A stretch of DNA of 64,000 nt from Ruminococcus flavefaciens (GTDB taxonomy: Bacteria; Bacillota; Clostridia; Oscillospirales; Ruminococcaceae): NCBI GenBank assembly GCA_023667045.1, contig JAMPAU010000001.1, forward strand, positions 825,176 through 889,175, read 5' to 3'. Below are positions 35,693 to 44,863 of this stretch, in pieces; the stretch's first letter is position 1, and each line of letters opens with the position of its first letter. Below the pieces are notes generated by a model. The model saw only the letters and a program-made list of their open reading frames with translations, was not told the DNA's origin and searched no databases. Made by a program: the position numbers and the translations under genes.

Positions 35693-36277
35693 ATGAACCG
35701 CTATATTCCCGGTACAACACTTAAATTCAGCGAACAGGCACGAGACGAGGCTTTTTCAATAATTTCACCAGTACTTGAAGCTACAGGAGGACTTACACTT
35801 TCACAGCTTTCAAAGCTTACAGGTCTTACAGGCTCTACTATACAGAACTGGATAAAACGTGGCTGGGTTGCCACCACACACGGCAAGAAATATTCAAGGA
35901 AACAAGTATTGAGAATACTTCTCATAAATATGCTGAGAAATTCCATGAAACTGGAAGACATCGCACGCCTTATGGAATACGTAAACGGCGACGTTGAAGA
36001 CACTTCCGATGACATAATTGACGATGACGTATGGTACAATATACTTTGCAGGATTATTTTTACTGCTGAAGACGAAGGTGCTTTTGATGCGGGTTCAGTC
36101 AAGAAACTTATTTCCCGTGAGTTAAAGCAGTGTACTCATGAAATACATATACGTTCAGACGAATATAAATTACATAATGCTATGTTTGTAATGATTATGG
36201 GCTACAGAAGTTCATGCCTTAAAAATGAAATGGATAAGGTTCTTACTGTAGTACTCAACGAAATGCAGAATAAATAA
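35693..36277 (+). CDS. DUF1836 (MerR-like HTH) regulator
   Basis: The N-terminal half contains a winged helix-turn-helix (LTGSTIQNWIKRGWV near residue 43) and the DUF1836 pattern up to YSRKQVLRILLINMLR. The ATG at 35693 lies 9 bases after AAAGGAG. A palindrome in its own promoter suggests autoregulation. The C-terminal half is helical. It is followed 14 bases later by an SPFH gene, probably on the same transcript. Confidence 0.85.
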   Translation: MNRYIPGTTLKFSEQARDEAFSIISPVLEATGGLTLSQLSKLTGLTGSTIQNWIKRGWVATTHGKKYSRKQVLRILLINMLRNSMKLEDIARLMEYVNGDVEDTSDDIIDDDVWYNILCRIIFTAEDEGAFDAGSVKKLISRELKQCTHEIHIRSDEYKLHNAMFVMIMGYRSSCLKNEMDKVLTVVLNEMQNK

Positions 36278-36291
36278 GGAGATATATTATT

Positions 36292-37245
36292 ATGGCTAAG
36301 GTACATGAATTAAACAGCGACGGCTCTGTAAAAAGAAACTTCAAAGGAGTAAAATGGGCAGTAATCGGAATTGCAGTACTTATAATATGTGGTGCGTCAT
36401 TTACGATAGTTCCGGCAGGTAACACAGGCGTAGTCCTCACGCTCGGCAAGGTCTCTGAGACTTCTTTTCAAGAGGGCGCACACTTTAAAATACCTTTTGT
36501 TCAGACAGTAGAAAATATGTCAAACAAGATTCAAGTATACGAAACACCGGCTTCTGCCGTATCAAAAGACTTACAGACGGTAAGCAGTACACTCGCCGTA
36601 AACTACAGGCTTGTTTCTGACAAATCAGACGATATGTACAAAAATGTAGGTCTTGACTATCAGACGATTCTGATAACTCCAGTGGTACAGGAGTGTTTCA
36701 AGTCTGCAACTGCCAACTACACCGCCGAACAGCTTATTACAGAACGCCAGACAGTCGCCGACGACGTAAAAACCGCCCTTGAATCAAAGCTAAAGGATTA
36801 CGGCATATACATAGAAAAATTCAATATTGTAAACTTCGACTTCTCGGAGGAATTTAACAACGCTATCGAGGCTAAACAGGTTGCAGAACAGAACCTCCTC
36901 AAAACCAAAACCGAACAGGAGCAGGCTATTGTTATCGCAAACGCTGAGGCAGAAAAGAAAGTTATCTCCGCAAAAGCAGAAGCAGAGGCTATTATGGCTG
37001 AAGCTCAAGCTAATGCTGACGCTAATGAACTCCTTGAAAAATCTCTTACTCCTAAGGTTATAGCTTATCAGCAGATTCAGAAATGGAATGGCGTAATGCC
37101 TAAAGTTGCCGGAAATGACGGCGGATTCCTTTTCAATATTGACCTTGATGACCTTGAAACATCATCATACACTGCACCGTCATATACTGAACCCCAATAC
37201 AACGAATCGGCAGACGATACATACGTTGATGTACCGGAACAATAA
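36292..37245 (+). CDS. Prohibitin-like SPFH domain membrane protein
   Basis: A single membrane helix (about 24-44) is followed by an SPFH domain beginning VPAGNTGVVLTLGKV. A long helical coiled-coil segment (about 195-255) is rich in AEAEKK and AEAQANA. SPFH proteins form membrane microdomain scaffolds and often modulate proteases. The tail has repeated SYTAP/SYTEP units. Confidence 0.9.
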   Translation: MAKVHELNSDGSVKRNFKGVKWAVIGIAVLIICGASFTIVPAGNTGVVLTLGKVSETSFQEGAHFKIPFVQTVENMSNKIQVYETPASAVSKDLQTVSSTLAVNYRLVSDKSDDMYKNVGLDYQTILITPVVQECFKSATANYTAEQLITERQTVADDVKTALESKLKDYGIYIEKFNIVNFDFSEEFNNAIEAKQVAEQNLLKTKTEQEQAIVIANAEAEKKVISAKAEAEAIMAEAQANADANELLEKSLTPKVIAYQQIQKWNGVMPKVAGNDGGFLFNIDLDDLETSSYTAPSYTEPQYNESADDTYVDVPEQ

Positions 37246-37265
37246 TAGACAAAGGATAAAATACA

Positions 37266-37439
37266 ATGCAGAAATTTATGTCACTCGTGCTTTCGGCAAC
37301 AATGTTTGCATATATGGCTTGTGCTGAAACACCACAGAAAAATACAAACAACACATTCCCCGAAAAAGTAAATTCCGATACTGCCGTAAATCAGACAGAG
37401 GAAACAGAAGAAACTCTGGTGATTCTGGAAAACAAATAA
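37266..37439 (+). CDS. Small putative lipoprotein, 57 residues
   Basis: A short gene with AAAGGAT upstream of the ATG. The product has an N-terminal hydrophobic stretch ending in a lipobox-like AYMAC at Cys19, then a polar T/E-rich tail (QTEETEETL). It lies 20 bases after the SPFH gene and ends just before a terminator. No family recognised. Confidence 0.6.
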   Translation: MQKFMSLVLSATMFAYMACAETPQKNTNNTFPEKVNSDTAVNQTEETEETLVILENK

Positions 37440-37447
37440 AATAAAAA

Positions 37448-37484
37448 TACGGACATACTCACAAAAAAATATGTCCGTATATTT
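37448..37484 (+). terminator. Terminator of the DUF1836/SPFH operon
   Basis: The stem TACGGACATA/TATGTCCGTA is followed by TATTTATG. The T tract is short, but the position right after the last stop supports it. Confidence 0.7.
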
Positions 37485-37515
37485 ATGAAAAATATAATCA
37501 AACAAGGAGAATATT

Positions 37516-38262
37516 ATGAAAAAAATTATCACTTTATTACTGGTTGTCTCTATGCTCTCATGCACAGCGTGCGGAGACAAGACTTCTGAAAGTGAATCCT
37601 CCATAAAGGACAGTTCCGGCAGTACGTCGGTTGTAGAGGACAGCGGACAGCAGGAAGAAAGCGTTTCAAAGACGGCGGAAGAATCCGAAAACGAAGAAGA
37701 AACTGATAAGGAAAGTTTCTATGATTTTTTCGGATTGAGTGTCTCCACACCTGAAAATCTTGAGTATATAGACTGGGGTGGACAAGGCTATTATAACTGG
37801 GGACGAAAAGGTGAAGCAGAAGAAAAATTATATTTTGCTATTATTATTTTTGGTATGGATTATGCTGATTATTATGACCCTGAAAGTTATTCTTCCGAAG
37901 ATGTGTGGGAAATACTGGACAATGAATTTGAACTTAATATAGACAACTACTACAGCATATATAAACTCAGTGACGCAGAAGTAAGCACAGAAGAAAATAT
38001 TGATTTTCTTGGAGCGGATTTTATACGTTCTACAGGAAGCAGACATCTCAAAAATTATGATAAAGAAGAATATGATATACTCTATTCTGCCTGCTATGGA
38101 GCTCTTGACTTCCCAGCATACGGCACTACTCCCGAATGCAAAAAAGTGCCGATTATGTTTGTGGCTTTTTCTGATACGGACAACGATGAAGTTAGGACTG
38201 AAATGGACAGAATCATTGACAATGTAGCAGAAAACTCATCATGGATTTCTGAGGGCGAATAA
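37516..38262 (+). CDS. Putative lipoprotein
   Basis: The N-terminus MKKIITLLLVVSMLSCTACG is a lipoprotein signal with a lipobox at Cys19. A serine/glutamate-rich linker precedes a globular domain with many aromatic residues (DWGGQGYYNWG). AAGGAG precedes the ATG. I do not recognise the family. The gene is flanked by two hairpins that share an ACGGAC stem. Confidence 0.75.
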   Translation: MKKIITLLLVVSMLSCTACGDKTSESESSIKDSSGSTSVVEDSGQQEESVSKTAEESENEEETDKESFYDFFGLSVSTPENLEYIDWGGQGYYNWGRKGEAEEKLYFAIIIFGMDYADYYDPESYSSEDVWEILDNEFELNIDNYYSIYKLSDAEVSTEENIDFLGADFIRSTGSRHLKNYDKEEYDILYSACYGALDFPAYGTTPECKKVPIMFVAFSDTDNDEVRTEMDRIIDNVAENSSWISEGE

Positions 38263-38267
38263 TAAAT

Positions 38268-38300
38268 ACGGACGTACCCTTTTTTGAGTACGTCCGTTTG
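38268..38300. terminator. Terminator between the lipoprotein and PdaA-like genes
   Basis: Perfect 10-bp stem ACGGACGTAC/GTACGTCCGT between convergent genes. A T run lies inside the loop; the flanking tracts are moderate. Confidence 0.7.
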
Positions 38301-38306
38301 TGTGTG

Positions 38307-39047
38307 TTATACTGTGAAACCCTGCTCTCTGAAATTGTCGATAACATCGCCGAGTATTTCGGCATTTGTAGCCGACACTGAGTGCAGGAGCAGTATTTCA
38401 CCGCCGTGTGCTGATTCTGAGAGTTTTTTTATACTCATCGCCGAGTCTGGCTGACTGTCGGTTTTCCAGTCCACATACGCAAAACTCCAGAATACTGTCT
38501 TGTAACCGCACTTCTGAATTGTCTCCAGAGCCTGTTCGGAATACTCACCGCAGGGACAGCGGAAATACTGCATCTGATAGCCGTAGTTGTTCATAACAAA
38601 GTCGTGCAGGGACATTATTTCTTCTTCTGCCTGTTTTTTGGAGAGGGTCGGCAAGCTTGCGTGTTTCATGCCGTGATTGCCCAGCACATGACCTTCATCA
38701 ATCATACGCTGTACAAGAGCTTTTTCTTTCTGAGCGTAATCGCCAGTCAGAAAAAATATCGCCTTGACGTTCTTCTCTTTCAGCGTATCAAGAATCTTTT
38801 CAGTGTAACCGTTTTCATAACCTTGGTCGAAAGTTATAATTATACGGTTTTCATCTCCCGAAATCGCACAAGCGTCATATTCGCCGAAACGGTCGTTGAA
38901 TGCAAGAGCGTCTGTCGGGCGGTTTTTGTCGTCAACAGCCGTGCCTTGTCCGTAACCTATCTTTGTATTGTCAACTGCATACACAGAAGTACACGGAATC
39001 ATTCCAGCCGTAAGCACCGCCAGTGCAGGAAATGCTTTTTTCATCAT
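38307..39047 (-). CDS. PdaA-like polysaccharide deacetylase
   Basis: A secreted NodB-fold enzyme. The signal peptide ends near TSVYA (residue 24). Catalytic motif 1 is IITFDQGYENGYT (the TFDxGYE form of PdaA-type muramic acid deacetylases), motif 2 is LGNHGMKHASL and later RCPCGEYSE. PdaA helps make muramic-delta-lactam in spore cortex; a general wall role is also possible. Start may be the second Met at 39044. Confidence 0.88.
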   Translation of the reverse strand: MMKKAFPALAVLTAGMIPCTSVYAVDNTKIGYGQGTAVDDKNRPTDALAFNDRFGEYDACAISGDENRIIITFDQGYENGYTEKILDTLKEKNVKAIFFLTGDYAQKEKALVQRMIDEGHVLGNHGMKHASLPTLSKKQAEEEIMSLHDFVMNNYGYQMQYFRCPCGEYSEQALETIQKCGYKTVFWSFAYVDWKTDSQPDSAMSIKKLSESAHGGEILLLHSVSATNAEILGDVIDNFREQGFTV

Positions 39048-39151
39048 AGGCGTTTAGTTCCTTTTGAAGATTGCGGATTACTTCCGCAAAAGTATTATAA
39101 CCGCACGGCAGAATAATATAACAAGAAAAAATATGAAATTTTAATAAATTA

Positions 39152-39180
39152 TTGCAAATAAAATACTGCTATGATATAAT
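39152..39180 (+). promoter_or_regulatory. Promoter of the small basic protein gene
   Basis: TTGCAA (39152-39157), 17-bp spacer and TATAAT (39175-39180), followed by CCGGAGG and the ATG at 39209. Confidence 0.75.
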
Positions 39181-39208
39181 AAAATAAAAAAACCGGAGGT
39201 TTTGAATA

Positions 39209-39364
39209 ATGAAAGTAAGTCTGAAAAAGAAAGCCAGAATCAAAATAAAAGACAAAAAAATCAAAGTAAAGAAAAAGAAATCAGAATCCCGTGAAAAAAA
39301 AGTAGATTTAGGATTTGAAATACTTGAACTTATATTAGATATACTTGAAATGATTTTTGACTGA
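39209..39364 (+). CDS. Small very basic protein, 51 residues
   Basis: A short gene with its own good promoter and a strong ribosome binding site (GGAGG, 9-10 bases before ATG). The first 30 residues are mostly Lys/Arg (KIKDKKIKVKKKKS) and the last 20 form a hydrophobic-acidic helix (FEILELILDILEMIF). Its 3' end overlaps the convergent CPBP gene by 35 bases. It could bind nucleic acid or membranes; no family recognised. Confidence 0.6.
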   Translation: MKVSLKKKARIKIKDKKIKVKKKKSESREKKVDLGFEILELILDILEMIFD

Positions 39365-40094
39365 TTTTTTTATATCTTCTAACCATAAACAATATGGAAA
39401 TTCCCATGCCAAGAATTGAAATAAAAAAATATGGATTGATAAGTTCTGCCGGAGTATCTGCACTTACAAGATTTTCAATCAAAGGATATGCAGTTGTCGC
39501 AAAAAGATTATTCATAGCATGAGCTGATATTGTATATGCTATATTTCCGGTCAAGCAGTATATTGCAGTATAAAATATAGCATTTCCGAATGTACGTAAT
39601 GTTTCCGGAGTATTTCCGAAATGCAAGACAGTAAAAATCAAGGCACTTAAAGTCCCTGCCACAAAAATACCGGCTGATTTTCTGCCAAAATTAATCATGC
39701 CGTATCTGAATATGATTTCCTCAGCAACAGGCACAAGCGTAAATGTAGCAATATCCGTAAGCAAGGAAGTTTCATGAAATTCATCTTCAGCAGAAAAAAC
39801 CGAAAAGAAAAACTGTGTACTGAAAATCAACCAGCAAAACCTAAATACAAGCACCAACAGCATAAACTTAATATCCGGCTTTTTAAATGCCTCTTTCACA
39901 TTCATACCCTTTGCATTAAGATACAGAATAGCTATTATTATCTGTACAGCAGTTCCGGCAACAGTATATGTAGTCTCGGCATTGATTTCTGAGAATCCCA
40001 AAGCCATTGTAAGTACAATTATTAACAATACCGGAATAAGAAAAACAAGCAGTACAAGCTTTACTTCTGAACATAGTGCGGAAAAAACTTTCAT
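39330..40094 (-). CDS. CPBP family intramembrane protease
   Basis: A multi-pass protein of the CAAX-protease/bacteriocin-processing group. Motif 1 is PVAEEIIFRYGMIN (EExxxR), motif 2 is FTVLHFGN and motif 3 is HAMNNLFA. Length 254 is normal. Members process signal peptides or protect against bacteriocins. No bacteriocin gene is seen nearby. Confidence 0.9.
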   Translation of the reverse strand: MKVFSALCSEVKLVLLVFLIPVLLIIVLTMALGFSEINAETTYTVAGTAVQIIIAILYLNAKGMNVKEAFKKPDIKFMLLVLVFRFCWLIFSTQFFFSVFSAEDEFHETSLLTDIATFTLVPVAEEIIFRYGMINFGRKSAGIFVAGTLSALIFTVLHFGNTPETLRTFGNAIFYTAIYCLTGNIAYTISAHAMNNLFATTAYPLIENLVSADTPAELINPYFFISILGMGISILFMVRRYKKISQKSFQVYLI

Positions 40095-40183
40095 ATTGTT
40101 ATGCTCCTTTAAATCAATAAAATTTACATCTCCTATAATATAATATTAATTAAAGCTTGTCAAGCCCGTGCAGTTATGATAAA

Positions 40184-40214
40184 ATAAAAAACGACAGCCT
40201 GTTACGCTGTCGTT
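40184..40214 (-). terminator. Terminator of ireB
   Basis: On the minus strand the stem ACGACAGC/GCTGTCGT is followed by a T run. It lies about 70 bases after the ireB stop. Confidence 0.85.
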
Positions 40215-40282
40215 GTGCTTTTGTGGTAAATGCTGATTTTCCGGAAAATCTCCGCACTTGTCCGTGCGTTGTCCATAAATAA

Positions 40283-40528
40283 TCATGAGTTGAGATATGA
40301 ACTTACAAGAACTTGCAAAAGCTCATCACGGTCGATATGACGGATTAAGTTTCTTGCATTGTTGTAGGTTGTTATGTAAGTAGGGTCTTCGGACAGAATA
40401 TATCCTACAATCTGACTAATCGGGTTATAGCCTTTCTGCATAAGAGCGTCATAGATGATAGTGAGATTTTTCTTGAGTTCCTTTTCCTTGTCATCATTCA
40501 CGGAAAAAGTCATTGTTTTATCATTCAT
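40283..40528 (-). CDS. ireB: IreB family regulatory phosphoprotein (UPF0297)
   Basis: An 81-residue protein starting [17 protein letters not shown], with the family core [19 protein letters not shown] and a C-terminal [13 protein letters not shown]. In Enterococcus IreB is phosphorylated by the PASTA kinase IreK and affects cephalosporin resistance; the PrkC homologue here is at 5.6-7.9 kb. The ATG at 40528 follows AGGAGG. The longer frame upstream to 40597 has no site. Confidence 0.92.
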   Translation of the reverse strand: MNDKTMTFSVNDDKEKELKKNLTIIYDALMQKGYNPISQIVGYILSEDPTYITTYNNARNLIRHIDRDELLQVLVSSYLNS

Positions 40529-40854
40529 TAAAAAAGCCTCCTGACGATTGAAAGTTACTTCCAGAAAAACTTTCCGGAAGCAAGGGCAGATATTCAAGCA
40601 AGCATATGCACGGAAAATAAAGTTTCTTCAGAAGACACAAAATAAATGCACTGGTTTTCATGTATCCTAAAAAATACTTTTTACTTAAAAGCATAAAACT
40701 GTACTCAAAAATTCCCCCATTATATTATACATTAATTCAAGAGATATTGCAAGTCCGGAAAAATAATTTCTGACGGTTTGACGGTAATTATAAACAACTT
40801 TTATATATTCTGCACAATATGTAGCGTCCGGAGAGTATCCGGACATCAGGAAAA
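40529..40854. other. Intergenic region with the ireB promoter and one hairpin
   Basis: It holds the ireB promoter on the minus strand (TTGCAA 40747-40752, 17-bp spacer, TATAAT 40724-40729), giving a leader of about 190 bases. A perfect stem GTCCGGA/TCCGGAC (about 40828-40846) lies after the DUF1540 gene. No gene is seen. Confidence 0.6.
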
Positions 40855-41043
40855 TCAGTCGCAGTTACAGCAACCTGTCCTCTTGACAAAGGAATTGCAG
40901 TCGGTACATTCCGGAACGGTCGGGTTTTCTTCGTGAGTGCCTACTGTGATACAACCGAGTGAGCAGTAGTTTTCTGTCACCATATTGTGCTGACACTGCT
41001 TGACAGTGCATTTGATGTGGTCATTTTTCTGCTTGTTTTCCAT
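40855..41043 (-). CDS. DUF1540 cysteine-rich protein
   Basis: A 62-residue protein with a DUF1540 pattern: IKCTVKQCQHN, YCSLGCITV, CTDC and a final GCCNCD. The spacing of cysteines suggests metal binding. The ATG at 41043 is 9 bases after AAGGAG. Function unknown; such proteins are common in spore-forming Clostridia. Confidence 0.85.
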   Translation of the reverse strand: MENKQKNDHIKCTVKQCQHNMVTENYCSLGCITVGTHEENPTVPECTDCNSFVKRTGCCNCD

Positions 41044-41137
41044 TATGAACATCTCCTTAAGATTATTTGTCCGGCTTTATTAGCCATTAATATTATATCA
41101 CGGACAAGGCTGAAATATTCAAGGAAAAACAAAAATT

Positions 41138-41671
41138 TTATTTATACGGCTCAATAACGGCTTCGGAACACTTCTCAATTATCTTAAGGACAGGTTCTAT
41201 GCCGTAATCACAATATCTGAAATATGTATAATAACCGCCGTGTATAAGATATGTCATTACCATTTTTCTTTCGATACTGGGGTTGTATTCCGGATAGGAC
41301 TGTTTTATAAGTTCGGTAACGCCTGTTTCAAAGAGTTCAATAAAGCGGTTGCATCTGTTGCCCTCAAAGAGTATTTTAATAAGCTGTTCATTTGCGGAAA
41401 GAGATATAGTAAGTTCACGTATAAAAAGTTTATTATCCTTGAATACAGCGTCGGGGTGTTCAATATTTGTGAGTGCAGACTTTATGACATCTTTTTCAAG
41501 AGACTCTGACAGTTCGTATATATCATGATAGTGCAGATAGAAAGTTGCTTTGTTTATCTGTGCCATTTCGGCAAGCTCTTTGACAGTAATTTTTTCAAGC
41601 GGTTTGCGTGAGCGTAAGTTAAGAAACGCATTTATTATACTGCGTTTTGTTTTTTCTACCCGTAAGTCCAT
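41138..41671 (-). CDS. TetR/AcrR family regulator
   Basis: The N-terminal HTH reads TVKELAEMAQINKATFYLHY, the recognition-helix pattern of TetR proteins. The remaining residues form the ligand domain with a DUF-type C-terminus (VMTYLIHGGYY). It diverges from glgB. An inverted repeat ACAGTC-N8-GACTGT at 41704-41723 in front of its own start is a likely operator. Ligand unknown. Confidence 0.9.
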   Translation of the reverse strand: MDLRVEKTKRSIINAFLNLRSRKPLEKITVKELAEMAQINKATFYLHYHDIYELSESLEKDVIKSALTNIEHPDAVFKDNKLFIRELTISLSANEQLIKILFEGNRCNRFIELFETGVTELIKQSYPEYNPSIERKMVMTYLIHGGYYTYFRYCDYGIEPVLKIIEKCSEAVIEPYK

Positions 41672-41703
41672 AGATTTTCCTCCTTAATAGATATTTTTCG
41701 ACT

Positions 41704-41723
41704 ACAGTCTATTATGCGACTGT
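41704..41723. promoter_or_regulatory. Candidate TetR operator
   Basis: Inverted repeat ACAGTC, 8-base spacer, GACTGT, 33 bp upstream of the TetR start and just left of the glgB promoter. Geometry fits a TetR dimer. Confidence 0.5.
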
Positions 41724-41739
41724 TATCAAAAAATGCTTA

Positions 41740-41768
41740 TTGAAATTTACATAACGCCAATATATAAT
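41740..41768 (+). promoter_or_regulatory. Promoter of glgB
   Basis: TTGAAA (41740-41745), 17-bp spacer and TATAAT (41763-41768), about 50 bases before the ATG. Confidence 0.75.
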
Positions 41769-41821
41769 TATATTATAACCTAACAAAGAAAAAATGTCAA
41801 TCAGAAACGGAGAGATTTTTA

Positions 41822-43636
41822 ATGGATATTTACGGATTCTATAAGGGCGAGATATTCAATGCCTATGAGTATCTCGGCGTACACTACTCGAAAAAGGGAT
41901 ATGTCTTTAGGACTTACGCTCCCAATGCCTCAAAGGTCTCACTCATCGGGGATTTCAGCGATTGGAAGGATATACCTATGAAAAGAGTTGAGGACGGTCG
42001 TTTCTTTGAGCTGACCTGTCCGGAGGCTAAAGAGGGTATGCGTTATAAATACCGTATATATGATAAAATGAACAATTTCATTGACCACTGCGACCCCTAC
42101 GGCTACTCTATGGAAGTACGTCCCGGTACGTGTTCAGTTATAAGGCGTATCGACAATTATAAATTCCATGACGCAAAATGGCTCAGTCAGCGTACCGACT
42201 GCAAAGACAAACCTATGAACATCTATGAGGTACATTTAGGTTCATGGAAACGCAAGCCCGAAGACCAGAGAGATGACGGCGATGAAAACGGCTGGTACAA
42301 TTATTCCGAAATTGCTGACAGGCTTATAGATTACGTCCTTGAATACGGCTACAACTTTATCGAACTTATGCCGGTCAGCGAACACCCCAGCGATGAATCA
42401 TGGGGCTATCAGATAACCGGATTCTTTGCACCGTCGTCACGTTACGGCACGCCTAAACAGCTTATGGAGTTTGTAGACAAGTGCCACAAAAAAGGCATAG
42501 GCGTTATTGTGGACTTTGTACCAGTACACTTTGCAGTTGACCACTATGCACTCACTGAATATGACGGCACTCATCTGTATGAATTTCCCGACAACGATAT
42601 GGGCTACAACGAATGGGGCAGCCGTAACTTCATGCACTCCAAAGGAGAAGTGCGTACCTTTATACAGTCTTCCGCTAACTACTGGCTCGAAATGTATCAT
42701 TTTGACGGTCTCCGCATGGACGCTATCAGAAATATGATTTACTGGCAGGGAAACGAACACAGAGGAGAAAACAGAACCGCTATAGATTTTCTGAAAAATA
42801 TGAATACCGGACTAAAAACACGTCACCCGTCGGCTATACTTTCGGCTGAAGATTCTTCATCATATCCGTGTGTTACAAAGCCGGTAAACGAGGGCGGTTT
42901 AGGATTTGACTATAAGTGGTGTCTCGGCTGGATGCATGATTCACTGGAATATATGCAGTGTCCACCTATGTACCGCAATAATGACTACCACAAAATGACT
43001 TTCTGTATGCTGTATTTCTACAATGAAAGATTTATACTTCCGCTGTCGCATGACGAGGTTGTACACGGCAAGGCTACAATCACGCAGAAAATGAACGGCG
43101 ACTATGAAGAAAAGTTCCCTCAGGCAAGGGCTTTTTATATGTTTATGATGTCTCATCCTGGAAAAAAACTCAACTTCATGGGCAACGAAATAGGACAGTT
43201 GCGTGAATGGGACGAAAAGCGTGAACAGGACTGGGATATGCTGAAATACCCTATGCATGATTCTTTTCACCAGTATATGAAAACTTTAAATAAATTATAT
43301 CTTAAATATAATGCCCTGCACTATGATTACGACCCGACTAATTTCACATGGGAAGACTGCAATTCTCCAGACCGCTGTGTATACGCAATAAGACGTAAGA
43401 GTGCTGACGGCGATATTCTGACAATTGTTAATTTTTCAGACTGGTATCAGAAAGACTACAGCGTTACGGTCGGCGAGGACTACAGCGTTGAATTGCTTCT
43501 TGATTCTGATAATCAGATTTACAGCGGACAAACCCCCGACGGCAAAACGGAATTTGCCTACGTTGAAGACCGTCTTGAAATGAACATTCCGGCATACAGC
43601 GGAAGAATGTTCCTGCTCAGAAAAAACAGGAAATAA
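41822..43636 (+). CDS. glgB: 1,4-alpha-glucan branching enzyme
   Basis: A GH13 enzyme that adds alpha-1,6 branches to glycogen. An N-terminal CBM48 domain (about 15-105) precedes the barrel. Catalytic motifs are the nucleophile Asp in FDGLRMDAIRNM, the acid Glu in LSAEDSSS and the Asp in PLSHDEVVHGK. GGAGAG precedes the ATG. At 604 residues it is the shorter GlgB form. It lies alone, away from other glycogen genes. Confidence 0.97.
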   Translation: MDIYGFYKGEIFNAYEYLGVHYSKKGYVFRTYAPNASKVSLIGDFSDWKDIPMKRVEDGRFFELTCPEAKEGMRYKYRIYDKMNNFIDHCDPYGYSMEVRPGTCSVIRRIDNYKFHDAKWLSQRTDCKDKPMNIYEVHLGSWKRKPEDQRDDGDENGWYNYSEIADRLIDYVLEYGYNFIELMPVSEHPSDESWGYQITGFFAPSSRYGTPKQLMEFVDKCHKKGIGVIVDFVPVHFAVDHYALTEYDGTHLYEFPDNDMGYNEWGSRNFMHSKGEVRTFIQSSANYWLEMYHFDGLRMDAIRNMIYWQGNEHRGENRTAIDFLKNMNTGLKTRHPSAILSAEDSSSYPCVTKPVNEGGLGFDYKWCLGWMHDSLEYMQCPPMYRNNDYHKMTFCMLYFYNERFILPLSHDEVVHGKATITQKMNGDYEEKFPQARAFYMFMMSHPGKKLNFMGNEIGQLREWDEKREQDWDMLKYPMHDSFHQYMKTLNKLYLKYNALHYDYDPTNFTWEDCNSPDRCVYAIRRKSADGDILTIVNFSDWYQKDYSVTVGEDYSVELLLDSDNQIYSGQTPDGKTEFAYVEDRLEMNIPAYSGRMFLLRKNRK

Positions 43637-43639
43637 TTA

Positions 43640-44131
43640 TCATAGTCCCCATAGTATATTCAGACTTTCATCTGTCATGGACTGCTTTCTGTTTATACTT
43701 TCATATATTTTGTTTCCGTCCTCTGATATGACTGAATAATTTCCAGTATAGGTAATTGTATTTCCGACAGTATCAATTGCAACCGAAAGCTCAAATCTCT
43801 GAACATTCCACCAGTCATGCTGAAAACAATCTGCTGTAACCGGCTTTTCCTCTGACAGTGCCAGTATATTAAACTTATAACTTCCGTATCTTCCGGCACG
43901 GAATGCAATTTCTGCCGTTCCGTTGTCGTTTACCGTGATTTTTCCGGAATCCGAAAGTTTTATTTTATCTTCCACAAGCGGATATACTTCATCATCAATT
44001 TTAACCAGAACACTTCCTTTTATCCTGTCACCTAAATATACCCTGTAATAAAAAGGTTTATGTACAACACATATTATTATCAGAATTATAATAAATATTC
44101 CGGTTATCCGTAAGAATCTGATTTTTTTCAT
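43640..44131 (-). CDS. Hypothetical membrane-anchored protein
   Basis: A 163-residue protein with an N-terminal hydrophobic helix (ITGIFIIILIIICVV) and an outer domain rich in beta strands. The stop is four bases from the convergent glgB stop. No family recognised. It is the first of the small accessory genes that fill 43.6-54 kb. Confidence 0.65.
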   Translation of the reverse strand: MKKIRFLRITGIFIIILIIICVVHKPFYYRVYLGDRIKGSVLVKIDDEVYPLVEDKIKLSDSGKITVNDNGTAEIAFRAGRYGSYKFNILALSEEKPVTADCFQHDWWNVQRFELSVAIDTVGNTITYTGNYSVISEDGNKIYESINRKQSMTDESLNILWGL

Positions 44132-44174
44132 TACTTATCCCCTAAGCCTCAAAATATCTATAAATGTGTATTTA

Positions 44175-44204
44175 AAAAAAGCCGGAAATATTTCCGGCTT
44201 TTTT
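44175..44204. terminator. Strong bidirectional terminator
   Basis: The palindrome GCCGGAAATATTTCCGGC is flanked by A6 and T6. It follows the broken gene at 44210 on the minus strand. Confidence 0.9.
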
Positions 44205-44209
44205 GTATA

Positions 44210-44863
44210 TTAATTTTTATTCATGACATGGGAAATAAACTCGTCCGGCAGAGTGAGACCGTATTTACTGACGTATTCTGCTGTGTTGCTTTCCCAGTAG
44301 TAATAGCCGTCTGAATACATAGTAGGACCAAACAAAGTGACTTCCGGCTTGAAAGGGTGCTGATAAACTCCTGCTCTGGTCAAGTATACATTGTCTGTTT
44401 TAAGATATTCAAGAACTTTATCGGGTACGGAATAGCCCTCTCTTACATGGTCGTAAATGCTGTCATGACCGGCGTGTATTTCCTTATATGGTGTTAAACA
44501 ACGACGGCTTTCCAGTTCTTTCAGTATTTCACGGCGTTAAATTTCATTGTCTGTTTTTACTTCATGGTATGGAACGTTCATAACAACAACATCACACATA
44601 CAAGCACCTGTTATTTCGGTTGCCGGATTTTCAGAACGTTTCCAGCCTAACTTACGCACCTTTTCGGAAACTTCCGCATAGTCTCCGGCGAGTTTCGGAT
44701 TTATCATTTTCACTTCACGCTCAATGAAAGAATCGTCCATCATTTCGATTTTTATAGTACTGCCCTTTGAAAGTCTCTCGCCCTCATCAAGCTTAACATT
44801 AAGATTTAAAACTTCTCCCTCATTGTCCTCATACGGACAACCGAAAACATCTGTTATTTTCAT
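44210..44863 (-). pseudogene. Hypothetical gene split by an in-frame TAA
   Basis: The 5' part (44537-44863) gives a 108-residue protein ending EVKTDNEI. After the TAA at 44537-44539 the same frame stays open for 107 more codons (REILKELESRRCLTPYKE ... LPDEFISHVMNKN). That second part has no ATG, GTG or TTG near its beginning, so it is most simply the tail of one protein of about 216 residues. The first codons overlap the ADP-ribosylglycohydrolase stop as ATGA. Family unknown; the acidic aromatic tail resembles immunity-type proteins. Confidence 0.6.
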
